Shown here piece by piece: positions 1 through 7,969 of a stretch of DNA of 64,000 bases. Position 1 is the first letter of the stretch; each line of letters opens with the position of its first letter. A program made the position numbers and the translations under genes. Below the pieces are notes generated by a model that saw only the letters and a list, made by a program, of their open reading frames with translations, had not been told where the DNA came from and did no database searches. Source of the stretch: CBDHGY01 sp965263325 (GTDB taxonomy: Bacteria; Pseudomonadota; Alphaproteobacteria; Caulobacterales; Hyphomonadaceae); the NCBI GenBank assembly GCA_965263325.1, contig CBDHGY010000002.1, positions 806,001 through 870,000 on the forward strand, read 5' to 3'.

Positions 1-662
1 TTATTTTGATTGTGTCCCAGGTTTTGTTCTGGTCTTTGTTTGAACAGGCCGGATCCTCGCTTAATGTTTATACTGATGAGAATGTGAATCGCAGTCTATT
101 TGGAGCGGAAGTGCCGGCTTCGGTATTTCAGGCGCTCAACGCCTTTTACATAATTTTCCTCGGGCCGGTATTTGCTGGCATGTGGGTGTTTCTTGCAAGA
201 CGTAAAATGGAACCGACTGCGCCTCAAAAGTTTGCGCTAGGTATTGTTCAGTTGGGACTTGGCTTCCTTGTCCTTGTGTGGGGAGCAACGTCAAATGCAG
301 GCTTAACGCCTGTGTTGTTCATCTTCTTGATTTACTTGCTGCACACTACTGGGGAGCTGTTCTTGTCGCCCGTCGGCTTGTCAGCCATGACCCGTCTGGC
401 TGTCCCATCCATGGTCGGCCTCATAATGGGCACATGGTTCCTGGCATCGAGTGCAGGGAATTTCGTGGCATCCTTGATTGCGCAAGCGACCGGTTCTGGT
501 GCTCTTGGAGAGGCTTCGGATAAAGCTCTGGTGCTGGATGTTTATCAGAAAATTGGACTTCTAGCTGTTGGCTTTGGTGTGCTTCTGTTTTTGGTGTCTC
601 CACTGATTAACCGCCTCATGCATTTGGATACGCTAAGTGATCAGCGCAGTGACGATGCATAG
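1..662 (+). CDS. POT/PTR family proton-coupled peptide transporter, C-terminal part (5' end outside window)
   Basis: The frame is open at the left window edge, so this is the last ~218 residues of a longer gene (family usually 450-550 aa). The text begins with a phrase typical of POT transporters (FWSLFEQAGSSLNVY), followed by about five hydrophobic helices and a family-like segment around LFLSPVGLSAMTRLAVP. The family imports di- and tripeptides with protons across the inner membrane. The short gap to the next gene (34 bases) suggests co-transcription with the NhaC-type antiporter. A peptide importer here fits the peptide-degrading locus at 4.8-18.7 kb, though that link is inference. The family call is firm; the substrate is not shown by sequence. 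Confidence 0.88.
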   Translation, partial: ILIVSQVLFWSLFEQAGSSLNVYTDENVNRSLFGAEVPASVFQALNAFYIIFLGPVFAGMWVFLARRKMEPTAPQKFALGIVQLGLGFLVLVWGATSNAGLTPVLFIFLIYLLHTTGELFLSPVGLSAMTRLAVPSMVGLIMGTWFLASSAGNFVASLIAQATGSGALGEASDKALVLDVYQKIGLLAVGFGVLLFLVSPLINRLMHLDTLSDQRSDDA

Positions 663-696
663 TCTCAACATGTTGGCACTTTCATAGACAGATAAG

Positions 697-2049
697 ATGG
701 ATATTCTCACGCTCATACCTCCGATTCTGTCGATCGTGATTGCTGTCATGAGCCGCAATGTCTATGCAGCCTTGATCTGTGCACTGATTATCTCAGAGTC
801 TTTTCTGGTCGAATTCAATCCCGCTTTAGGTACTTTGCATGCGGCCGACAGGATTGTGCAAACAGTTGAAAGCAACGCAACATTGCTTGTGTTTTGTATG
901 GCTATTGGAGGCTTGATCGCTTTGATGCGGGATAGTGGCGGGATAGCTGCCATGGCCAAAGCCCTTATTACAAAGGGCTTCGCTTCAACGCGCCGCCGGG
1001 CAGAATTTGCCATTGCCTCAACAGGGTGCCTTATATTTGTGGACACAAATGTAAGTTTGCTTAGTTCAGGAGTTTTAGGGCGGCCGCTTTATGATGCTTA
1101 CAAACTGTCCCGCGAGCGGTTGGCCTATATAATCGACTCCACATGTGCACCAATCAGCGTACTCGTGCTGGTAAATGCATGGGGTGCTTATGCTCTCTCG
1201 TTGATAACACCATATGGCTTTGAAAACCCTGTAAATGTTGTTTTTGGCTCAATCTTGTTTAATTTCTATTCTTGGCTAACGCTAATTGGCGTATTTATTC
1301 TCGTGGTTAGCGGTAAGGAGCTCTTTCCGTTTGATCGAGATGAGCTCAAAGCTGGAGTTGAACCAGAGATCGTTGTCGCTGAACCAACCAAAGCAATTTA
1401 TATGTGGTTGCCGCTTCTTGTTTTGGTTCTTGGGTCGCTTGCCTTCATGGCATACACTGGACAAGGTAATATCACGCAAGGCGAGGGCGTAAGATCCATT
1501 TTTTGGGCGATTATTCTCGCTATAGCGGTTTTGATGGCACTGCTAAGATTGGATGGTGTGCAATCTTATAAACAACTGCAAGATAAAACATTCCAAGGGA
1601 TCGGTGAAATGGTTCCAATGATCACTGTTATACTATTTTCTATTGCTCTTGGGACTTCACTAAAAGAGTTGGGCACCGGAACTTATATTTCATCGATTGC
1701 TCAAAGTAGCCTACCCGCTTTTATTGTTCCTGCAATGATCTTTATAGTCGGCGGCGTAATGAGCTTTATGACAGGCACAAGTTGGGGGACGTACGGAATT
1801 CTCGTACCCCTCGCAATGCCACTCGCCGAAAGTTTTGGTATTCCGCCGTCGCTCGCGCTTGCAGCTGTTTTGGGCGGCGGTGTTTTTGGAGATCATTGCT
1901 CGCCGATTTCGGACACTTCCCTTATAGCTTCGGTGGCTTCAGGTTCAGAGCATATGAACCATGTGAAAACGCAATTGCCTTACGCATTGATCGCAGCTGT
2001 TGGAGCGATAGCACTTTATGTCGTATTTGGATTTTTGAGTGTTAAGTAA
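697..2049 (+). CDS. NhaC-family Na+/H+ antiporter-like membrane protein
   Basis: A 450-residue polytopic inner-membrane protein with about 11-12 hydrophobic segments. The C-terminal segment GDHCSPISDTSLIASVASG is characteristic of the NhaC family, as is the N-terminal run of helices starting MDILTLIPPILSIVIAVMSRN. Family members exchange Na+ for H+, and some exchange organic substrates. The gene starts 34 bases after the POT transporter and may share its transcript. Pairing a proton-coupled importer with a Na+/H+ antiporter would make sense in a marine cell, but that is inference. Length is normal and the reading frame is intact. Confidence 0.88.
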   Translation: MDILTLIPPILSIVIAVMSRNVYAALICALIISESFLVEFNPALGTLHAADRIVQTVESNATLLVFCMAIGGLIALMRDSGGIAAMAKALITKGFASTRRRAEFAIASTGCLIFVDTNVSLLSSGVLGRPLYDAYKLSRERLAYIIDSTCAPISVLVLVNAWGAYALSLITPYGFENPVNVVFGSILFNFYSWLTLIGVFILVVSGKELFPFDRDELKAGVEPEIVVAEPTKAIYMWLPLLVLVLGSLAFMAYTGQGNITQGEGVRSIFWAIILAIAVLMALLRLDGVQSYKQLQDKTFQGIGEMVPMITVILFSIALGTSLKELGTGTYISSIAQSSLPAFIVPAMIFIVGGVMSFMTGTSWGTYGILVPLAMPLAESFGIPPSLALAAVLGGGVFGDHCSPISDTSLIASVASGSEHMNHVKTQLPYALIAAVGAIALYVVFGFLSVK

Positions 2050-2193
2050 TTCCAGGTTACAGCACACATTCGTAAGTGGTATTTGGGCGCTTTTGGCGCG
2101 TCACCGCTTTCAGGTAATGCGCGTCTCCCAAACTACTAATGTTCGGTGCCATGGGCAGTTAATGAAATCTCAAGAGAAAGAACTGGTATTTGT

Positions 2194-2541
2194 ATGAGAC
2201 GGGATGTCCTATTTTTACTGCCACCAGGTTTTGTGGATAATGGCAGACGCGAATATTGCCCAGAATGCGCGGAGGTTTGGGGGGTGTTAAGTTATTACCC
2301 CGCCGTGAAAGAGGCGTTAGAAATACGATACTTAGAAATTGAAAAACCCAGACAAGAGATCGTCAGCATGATCGGCGAAGATAATCAAAATTGTCCGACT
2401 CTGATCCTTAACAACACATCTCCCGCCGAGGAAATTGAAAATATCAAAACAACAAAAGGCTATCGCTTCCTGGATAATGCGCGCGATATTGGCAAGTACT
2501 GGGCAAAAACATATGGCTGCGCTTGGCCAAGAGGGAGCTAA
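2194..2541 (+). CDS. DUF3088-like small cytosolic protein
   Basis: About 115 residues starting MRRDVLFLLPPGF, with a CPEC motif followed by a leucine-rich helix (VWGVLSYYP) and later NCPTLIL. This pattern matches my memory of DUF3088 proteins, which look thioredoxin-like and have no established function. A longer in-frame start at 2146 exists, but the ATG at 2194 has the family-like N-terminus and a purine-rich stretch (AAGAGAAAG) 13 bases upstream. The gene stands alone on the plus strand, convergent with kynU; the 160 bases between them show no clear terminator hairpin. The family assignment is from recall and should be searched. Confidence 0.7.
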   Translation: MRRDVLFLLPPGFVDNGRREYCPECAEVWGVLSYYPAVKEALEIRYLEIEKPRQEIVSMIGEDNQNCPTLILNNTSPAEEIENIKTTKGYRFLDNARDIGKYWAKTYGCAWPRGS

Positions 2542-2701
2542 TTGGCGATTGCCTTGTCAGAATAATTTGGCGCAATCACTTCTGACACTGATTGATAAGG
2601 TGAGAGTTTTGAAGCCGGAAAATATTCAAAGCTGTCGCCTTCGTCAAATCACTAAATCGGAAGCAATCATTACGTCTTGTGTGCAGGCGCAAACGAATAT
2701 T

Positions 2702-3802
2702 TCACATCCCATGAGAAGAGAGAATTTGGACCAACAAGTCTACTTCCGTCTCAGTCGTGTAACCGTGTATAGAAAACCTTAAACCTTCATTGCGTTCATC
2801 ATATCGAATTTGGTTCGATTTTAGATCTGTACGCAGAGGCTCGCGTTCAAGTGGGTTAATAACGAATGTTCCCCCGCGCTCGTTGCGTGCTTTCGGTGAA
2901 ACTAGAACGTCGTCAGAAATGGTCCCACACAATCTGTCGAGATGAATTTGCATCTGCGTTTGGGCCTGTTTCAACCCTAAACGGTCCCATAATTCCAGCG
3001 CAGCGTTTGCTAAGATGAAGGGGGCTGGTGATGGTGTGCCACCAAAGAAACGCATCGCTGAGTCGGCGTACTGAAAATTGCAAATATCCATTTCAAACGG
3101 TTGTTCATGCGAGAACCAACCGACATCGATGGGGGCACATGTATGTATCATTTCATCGGACGCGTAGAGGAAGCAGGCCCCTGGACCAAAACAGAGAAAC
3201 TTCACGCCGGTTCCAACGACAAAGTCGGGTTTCCAGAGATCTATATCCACTGGAATTGCTCCGGTGGACTGAGCAATATCGACAATGCTAATCACGCCGC
3301 GAGACCTAGCAATCGAGCAGAGTTCCTCAACGGGAGCCAGCTTCGAGGTATTCGAGAATGCATGTGTTATAAAAACTATTCCAACGCTATCATCCCACGC
3401 CGAAAACCAGGCTTCGGGATCTGCCACATTGCCTTGAACAAACTTAATATGAAAGCCCATCCGTTCAGCTTGTTTGAAAACAAAGCCCGTGGTTGGAAAA
3501 TCTTCAAGCGAGCATAGAATCGTGGATTTAGTATCGTTCTTTGGCAGGGAGTAGAGCAGTTTTGTTAAACTGCTCGACACATTTGACTGGGGACAGATGT
3601 TGCGAGCCGGGCTTCCGAGTACAGCGCCAAGTTTTTCTCGGAAGGTATCCAGCGAATCTAGCCAGTTCGGCCAGGCTTCGCCTCCGTCTACCTTCCATTG
3701 GGCAAGATAGTCGTGCTCCAGCCGCTCAGGCGATTGCCTTGGCAGGCAACCGACGGAGTGAGACAAAAAATAATGATCCGGAACATAGAAATGCTCACGC
3801 AT
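2702..3802 (-). CDS. kynU: Kynureninase (PLP-dependent, class V aminotransferase fold)
   Basis: A 366-residue fold-type I PLP enzyme. The segment FVVGTGVKFLCFGPGACFLY holds the Schiff-base lysine in the kynureninase-like context K-(x)n-GPGA, and VDIAQSTGAIPVD holds the cofactor-binding Asp. Kynureninase cleaves kynurenine or 3-hydroxykynurenine to (3-hydroxy)anthranilate plus alanine. The start overlaps the end of tryptophan 2,3-dioxygenase by 8 bases (ATGCGTGA), which is translational coupling and strongly supports the pathway assignment. It is somewhat shorter than the usual ~400 aa. A generic class V aminotransferase or cysteine desulfurase is the alternative, but the neighbour argues against it. 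No arylformamidase (kynB) is seen in the window. Confidence 0.85.
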   Translation of the reverse strand: MREHFYVPDHYFLSHSVGCLPRQSPERLEHDYLAQWKVDGGEAWPNWLDSLDTFREKLGAVLGSPARNICPQSNVSSSLTKLLYSLPKNDTKSTILCSLEDFPTTGFVFKQAERMGFHIKFVQGNVADPEAWFSAWDDSVGIVFITHAFSNTSKLAPVEELCSIARSRGVISIVDIAQSTGAIPVDIDLWKPDFVVGTGVKFLCFGPGACFLYASDEMIHTCAPIDVGWFSHEQPFEMDICNFQYADSAMRFFGGTPSPAPFILANAALELWDRLGLKQAQTQMQIHLDRLCGTISDDVLVSPKARNERGGTFVINPLEREPLRTDLKSNQIRYDERNEGLRFSIHGYTTETEVDLLVQILSSHGM

Positions 3803-4541
3803 CGGGCTTGGGCTCTAGTTTGTCACGTTTGACACCGTAAGAGGCCCCCCATCGGTCTGTCATGTCTGCGCGAACGCTCCAAAGTTCCGGGAAAAACTTC
3901 TGCCGAATTCCTGCATTCAGGATTTCAACTGGTCGGCCTTTGAGAGAATGCGCCGCGACGCCGATAGAGCGATAAATAAGTTGCATATGCGCATTTCGGA
4001 ATTTTTGGAATTGCTCATCAAACTCAGCGAGTGCTTCGGCAATCATATAGGCTTCGTCGTGCGCGTACCCACTATCATACACCTGTTCTAGCGTTCGTTT
4101 TCCACTGTCGAGATAAATATCAACATAGGTGTTCCAAAGGTCTTCTGGCATTTTTAGAAGGACACGAAAACCAGGGCTCTCTTGGCCGCTGCCATTACCG
4201 AGTAAGAGACGAATTTCCTGGTAGTCTTTCGGCGACATGGTTTCGAGTAGAGCGAGTTGGGCGCTCATCATTTCTTGACAGATATGGACGCGACGAAAGA
4301 GGGTGAGTGCCTTCAGCGTACGACCTGCTCGCATTTCATCATCGATATCGAGAAGGGTTGTAGCCATCAGTTTCATCCACAATTCTTCAACCTGATGGAC
4401 GATCATGAATTGCAACTCGTCTGGATTGCACAAATCTTCTGGCTCTTTTTGACAGGCTAGAAGACGTTCGGTGTTCAAGTAGATTTCGTAGTCGAGCTTG
4501 CCCGCCCCGCGCATCATTTCTAGATATTCTTTACGGTTCAT
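3795..4541 (-). CDS. kynA: Tryptophan 2,3-dioxygenase
   Basis: A 248-residue haem enzyme that opens the indole ring of tryptophan to N-formylkynurenine, the first step of the kynurenine pathway. The N-terminus KLDYEIYLNTERLLACQ followed by DELQFMIVHQVEELWMK is the hallmark of the family, including the HQxxELWxK segment that contributes to the haem pocket. The ATG at 4541 is preferred over the upstream GTG at 4553 because GAGAGAAAAG lies just before it. It is slightly shorter than the usual ~280 aa. The stop overlaps the kynU start by 8 bases, so the two form one operon. Confidence 0.92.
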   Translation of the reverse strand: MNRKEYLEMMRGAGKLDYEIYLNTERLLACQKEPEDLCNPDELQFMIVHQVEELWMKLMATTLLDIDDEMRAGRTLKALTLFRRVHICQEMMSAQLALLETMSPKDYQEIRLLLGNGSGQESPGFRVLLKMPEDLWNTYVDIYLDSGKRTLEQVYDSGYAHDEAYMIAEALAEFDEQFQKFRNAHMQLIYRSIGVAAHSLKGRPVEILNAGIRQKFFPELWSVRADMTDRWGASYGVKRDKLEPKPDA

Positions 4542-4583
4542 CTTTTCTCTCACTTTAGTCTTAGGGTAGTCGAGAGAAAGGGC

Positions 4584-4724
4584 TCAGCTGTGCCCGGTGA
4601 GCCAGTCGCGCAAAACGTGTTGCGCCAGACGAATGATAGGATCGAATTTCATGACGCGTTCGTGTCCGTAACTACATTTATTTATACATAAATGAACAGA
4701 GATGCCAATCTCTTCAATGTCCAT
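4584..4724 (-). CDS. Possible 46-aa ORF upstream of kynA, unrecognised
   Basis: Reading the minus strand between the S9 peptidase and kynA gives an ORF starting MDIEEIGISVHLCINKC and ending RLAQHVLRDWLTGHS. AAAGGG lies 3 bases before the ATG. The stop is about 40 bases before the kynA start, so it could lead the kyn operon. The amino-acid mix looks protein-like, and the frame stays open for about 17 codons upstream of the ATG, so it could also be the 3' remnant of a longer lost gene. I do not recognise a family. Coding status is uncertain. Confidence 0.3.
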   Translation of the reverse strand: MDIEEIGISVHLCINKCSYGHERVMKFDPIIRLAQHVLRDWLTGHS

Positions 4725-4762
4725 GATCCCTTTGCGAGTTCGGCGCTCGACCCCATTGATGT

Positions 4763-4795
4763 GGGTGTCGAAATCTCAATAGATTGTCGACACCC
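4763..4795. repeat. Long inverted repeat (hairpin) downstream of the S9 peptidase gene
   Basis: GGGTGTCGA at 4763-4771 pairs with TCGACACCC at 4787-4795, and the inner AATCT pairs with AGATT, leaving a 4-base loop and one bulged G. The 14-bp stem lies 13 bases after the stop of the minus-strand peptidase gene. There is no T-run on either side, so it is not a classic terminator. It could protect the 3' end of the mRNA or be a protein-binding palindrome. Confidence 0.6.
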
Positions 4796-4807
4796 AGCAA
4801 GACTGTC

Positions 4808-7800
4808 TTATTCTTCATCCTCGGCAAGCACATCTTCGAAACGTTCGTCCAGATGGTCGTCTATGTTGCTTGGCTTGACGCCTTCCGACCACCATGTTGG
4901 CGCGTCTTTCCCCTTGAGATGATGGTCCCAAAATTCGAGCGAACGCTGACGATAGTCGATTTGGTTGTAACGATCACTTAGCCCGTGGCCTTCGCCGCGA
5001 TATTGCAAAAGGACTGCGGGTTTTTGAAGGCGTTGAAGGGCTAGGAAGTGCCCCATTCCTTGTGAAAACGGAACAGCTGGATCGTCGTCATTATGCAATA
5101 TCAATAAGGGTGTTTCAACATTTTCTACATGATAGAGAGGAGAGTTTTCTGCCCAGGACTGCCAATTCTCCCAGAGTGTATCTTTCATACGCCCTTGGCC
5201 AACTTCGAGGAGAACGTTTTGAACAAGACCTCCGCCTCCCCAGTACACAGTTCCGTACATACTAATGAGATTGGAGAGCCCCGCTCCAGAGATGGCCGCC
5301 TTAAAGCGATTTGTCTGGGTTGTGTAAAATAGGGTTTGGTATCCACCCCAGGAATGTCCATGCAAACCCATATTGTTTTCATCGACAATGCCGGTTTCCA
5401 AAGCTGCATCTATAGCAGGCATTAAACATTGCAAACCGGATATGCCCGGTTTCTTGGCGATATGAGCGACATCCGCCAAAAATACAGCATAGCCATGGCT
5501 GGTCAAATTAATCAGGTTGTCCGCCCACAAGTCTGGTGTCGCGTATCTGTAAGCCCCATATGCGACGCCAATATTGCCGCGATCTTCATATACAACGACA
5601 ATGGTTGGGTATTTACGGCCCTTTTTGTAATTTGCAGGCAGTACCAATGAGCCTTCTTTTTCAGCAACTTCCTGCGGTGCACCGTCCCAATCGCATGAAT
5701 AGTTAATAGTTTTGACGCCTGAAGATTTTCCGATATTTTTCCGTGAAGGTTCTTTATCCCAAGACAAAGACAATAACTGTTTTTTGTCTCCTGAAATTGG
5801 ATCGAAAAGGCTTATTTCCTTTTCATCAAAATCCTGCTCAGATAAAATAATTCTATCGCCATTCTCCGTTTTGATAACCTCAACGAGTGAGTCAAGGGTT
5901 GCGTCACCCGGGATCGCTTTATCTCCTAACGGTTTTACCCAAGTTACATTTTGATCCTTAAGAGACACTCGAACATATCCCGCGCGCATGGTGCGTTTTT
6001 CAAACGCAAAAGCGAGAAAGCTGTTCTCCAGTGGTTCATCGTCGGGCAGCAAGTAGGAATTTGGTTCGTAGTCATTCAAATCAAGAAGAGTTTTGACCGG
6101 GACGACAGAGTAATCAATTCGTTTTTCTAAACCATCATTCGTCAATTTTGTTTGAACCGGGCCAGATGCGGCAAAGAAATCATGTACGTGCCAAAGGTTC
6201 CAATTGTCTTCTAAGACCAGTCCGTTTTCTTCTGTCCAGCGCGGCTGAGCAACAGGTGTCCGCTCTATATTCGACAGATCATCATTGATGAATGAAACAG
6301 GGAGCCTTTCAGTGATATTTGCGACTTTGTCAGATGCAACATCATACACAGAGAAATGCCCATTTTCCCAAAAAGTAAAATACTGACCATTGGGAGAAAA
6401 CGAGCCATACGCTTGATCAATGTCGCTTAAAACGTTCTTTCTCTCGCCTGTTTTTGTATTGATGAGAAATACATTTCCAGGACGGGTACTAAAATTTTGT
6501 TTGAGGCGGCGCGTTAAAGGGTCTTCTGCCTGAACGCCGAGAATGAAATTGTGGTCGCTGTTTATGTTGTCAGTTTCAAAACCTCGTATAGAGAAACTTT
6601 CAGCGTCTTTGTCAGTCTGGAGAGGAACAAATTTGGCATCTTCAACCCAATATAGGGCAGCATACGTCCGGTCTTCTTCCCACTGTTCATCTTGACCTTC
6701 CTGACTTGGCAGCTCGTCTTGCTTCCAGTGCCAAAATGCCAGATCCGGAACGATCCTTTCTTCCGATTCATCCTCTTCTTGATCTGCTTCCTCGGGCTCT
6801 TCCTCTTTTTTCTTTTTCAGCTGCAGAAGTATTGCTTTGCCATCTTCTGACCAGGACGCAGCGGCTTCATCACCAAGCCAGTAGCCGTACTCGTCTTCGC
6901 CGCCAGTAATGGAAACTTCAAAACCTTTAGGAAATGCGTTGCTTGCAGAGCCAACTTCATAGGTTTTTGGTTGTTTAGACGTGACACCTGAAACCGCCAA
7001 AACCAACGAGTTTGGCTTTGCTTCGTTGTCATCATCTTGTGTTCTAATTGGTGTTTTCAATGCCGTGAGCGAACCACCATCGTCTGACCAAGAAACGGCA
7101 GAGTATTCTGCGCGGTTTTGGTCTAATGTTGTGATTGAAATTGAGTCCACGGGACTAGAGAACAACCCGTTTCCAAATCCTTCGTCAGATGATATCGCCC
7201 AAGCAACATGCGTGCGCTGATTATTGACAGCCAATTGTGATGCAGGGCCTAACTGGGTGATGCGGGAGGAGACAAGAGACGTCGCAAACAAGGCGGGATT
7301 TTCTGGTCCACGACGCATAAAGGCATAACTGCCAGCGAATTCTGCTTGGCTAACATTCTCAAAATTCTGTTGTTTACCATCGCGCAAACTCACGAGAACA
7401 AAATCGAAGGTGTCAGTTTCATCTTCCGAGTCTGAGTCGCTGTTGTCTTCGCTTTGCATTTGCGGTCTTAACACGCCAAACCAATTTCCATCTTGTGAAA
7501 AATGTGCTGACTCAAAGGCTGCGTGGGACGTTACTTGATAGGATTTGCCAGCGTTGTTTGAAATCGTGAGAACGTATTGTTTTTCGAAATTTTTCTTAAC
7601 ATCGGGATAAGTCGCTTTTGCGCGTTCAGCATCCATCTCGATAAATTCCTGCAAATCCCGCGACGGAGAAGATAGCTGCGCTACCCAATGACCATCGGCC
7701 GTAAATGCCAATAGACTGTTATGTCGCCAGTTATCCACGTCTTTGATTTCAATTGGGTTTGCCTGCACAGGCAGCCCAATACACCCAGCTACCGTTAACG

Positions 7801-7846
7801 CGACTGCGCTCGTAAACATGAACTGACGAAACTTGTAAGGCAGCAA
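4808..7846 (-). CDS. S9-family serine peptidase, large predicted lipoprotein (beta-propeller plus alpha/beta-hydrolase)
   Basis: A 1012-residue protein. The N-terminal hydrophobic segment ends in VAGC, a lipobox, so a periplasm-facing or outer-membrane lipoprotein is likely. Residues ~30-700 are repetitive beta-propeller-like sequence with a very acidic insert (EEEPEEADQEEDESEE). The C-terminal ~270 residues carry the S9 catalytic core: GHSWGG with Ser832, a DDDPAVP segment with the Asp, and GEGHGL with the His. Family members cleave short peptides, often with prolyl or dipeptidyl specificity. It is longer than typical DPP/acylaminoacyl peptidases (650-800 aa). A sequence shared with other promoters of this locus lies 44 bases upstream of the ATG. 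Confidence 0.85.
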   Translation of the reverse strand: MLPYKFRQFMFTSAVALTVAGCIGLPVQANPIEIKDVDNWRHNSLLAFTADGHWVAQLSSPSRDLQEFIEMDAERAKATYPDVKKNFEKQYVLTISNNAGKSYQVTSHAAFESAHFSQDGNWFGVLRPQMQSEDNSDSDSEDETDTFDFVLVSLRDGKQQNFENVSQAEFAGSYAFMRRGPENPALFATSLVSSRITQLGPASQLAVNNQRTHVAWAISSDEGFGNGLFSSPVDSISITTLDQNRAEYSAVSWSDDGGSLTALKTPIRTQDDDNEAKPNSLVLAVSGVTSKQPKTYEVGSASNAFPKGFEVSITGGEDEYGYWLGDEAAASWSEDGKAILLQLKKKKEEEPEEADQEEDESEERIVPDLAFWHWKQDELPSQEGQDEQWEEDRTYAALYWVEDAKFVPLQTDKDAESFSIRGFETDNINSDHNFILGVQAEDPLTRRLKQNFSTRPGNVFLINTKTGERKNVLSDIDQAYGSFSPNGQYFTFWENGHFSVYDVASDKVANITERLPVSFINDDLSNIERTPVAQPRWTEENGLVLEDNWNLWHVHDFFAASGPVQTKLTNDGLEKRIDYSVVPVKTLLDLNDYEPNSYLLPDDEPLENSFLAFAFEKRTMRAGYVRVSLKDQNVTWVKPLGDKAIPGDATLDSLVEVIKTENGDRIILSEQDFDEKEISLFDPISGDKKQLLSLSWDKEPSRKNIGKSSGVKTINYSCDWDGAPQEVAEKEGSLVLPANYKKGRKYPTIVVVYEDRGNIGVAYGAYRYATPDLWADNLINLTSHGYAVFLADVAHIAKKPGISGLQCLMPAIDAALETGIVDENNMGLHGHSWGGYQTLFYTTQTNRFKAAISGAGLSNLISMYGTVYWGGGGLVQNVLLEVGQGRMKDTLWENWQSWAENSPLYHVENVETPLLILHNDDDPAVPFSQGMGHFLALQRLQKPAVLLQYRGEGHGLSDRYNQIDYRQRSLEFWDHHLKGKDAPTWWSEGVKPSNIDDHLDERFEDVLAEDEE

Positions 7847-7889
7847 TGGTTTGTCCTCCTATAATATTTGAGGGCGCAGACTACGTTTT

Positions 7890-7911
7890 GAAGCAGACAG
7901 GAACATTGCAC
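7890..7911 (-). promoter_or_regulatory. Copy D of a motif shared by four promoters of the peptide locus
   Basis: On the minus strand this reads GTGCAATGTTCCTGTCTGCT and on, 44 bases before the ATG of the S9 peptidase. Its first 11 bases (GTGCAATGTTC) are identical to those of the copy at 10252 before the TonB-dependent receptor. It is a candidate operator or promoter element; function is inferred only from position and similarity. Confidence 0.4.
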
Positions 7912-7969
7912 ACGAAAGTGGCGTCCTTCCGTGAAATTTTTGTCCGAGTGCGGCGGAGCGCCATGCGTT

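Noticed and set aside
421..603. Minus-strand ORF of 60 codons inside the POT transporter
   Set aside because: It is opposite a clear membrane-protein gene, shows no ribosome site and has composition of a shadow frame.
2435..2782. Plus-strand ORF of 115 codons after DUF3088
   Set aside because: It overlaps the DUF3088 gene in another frame and runs into the end of kynU; the peptide has no recognisable features.
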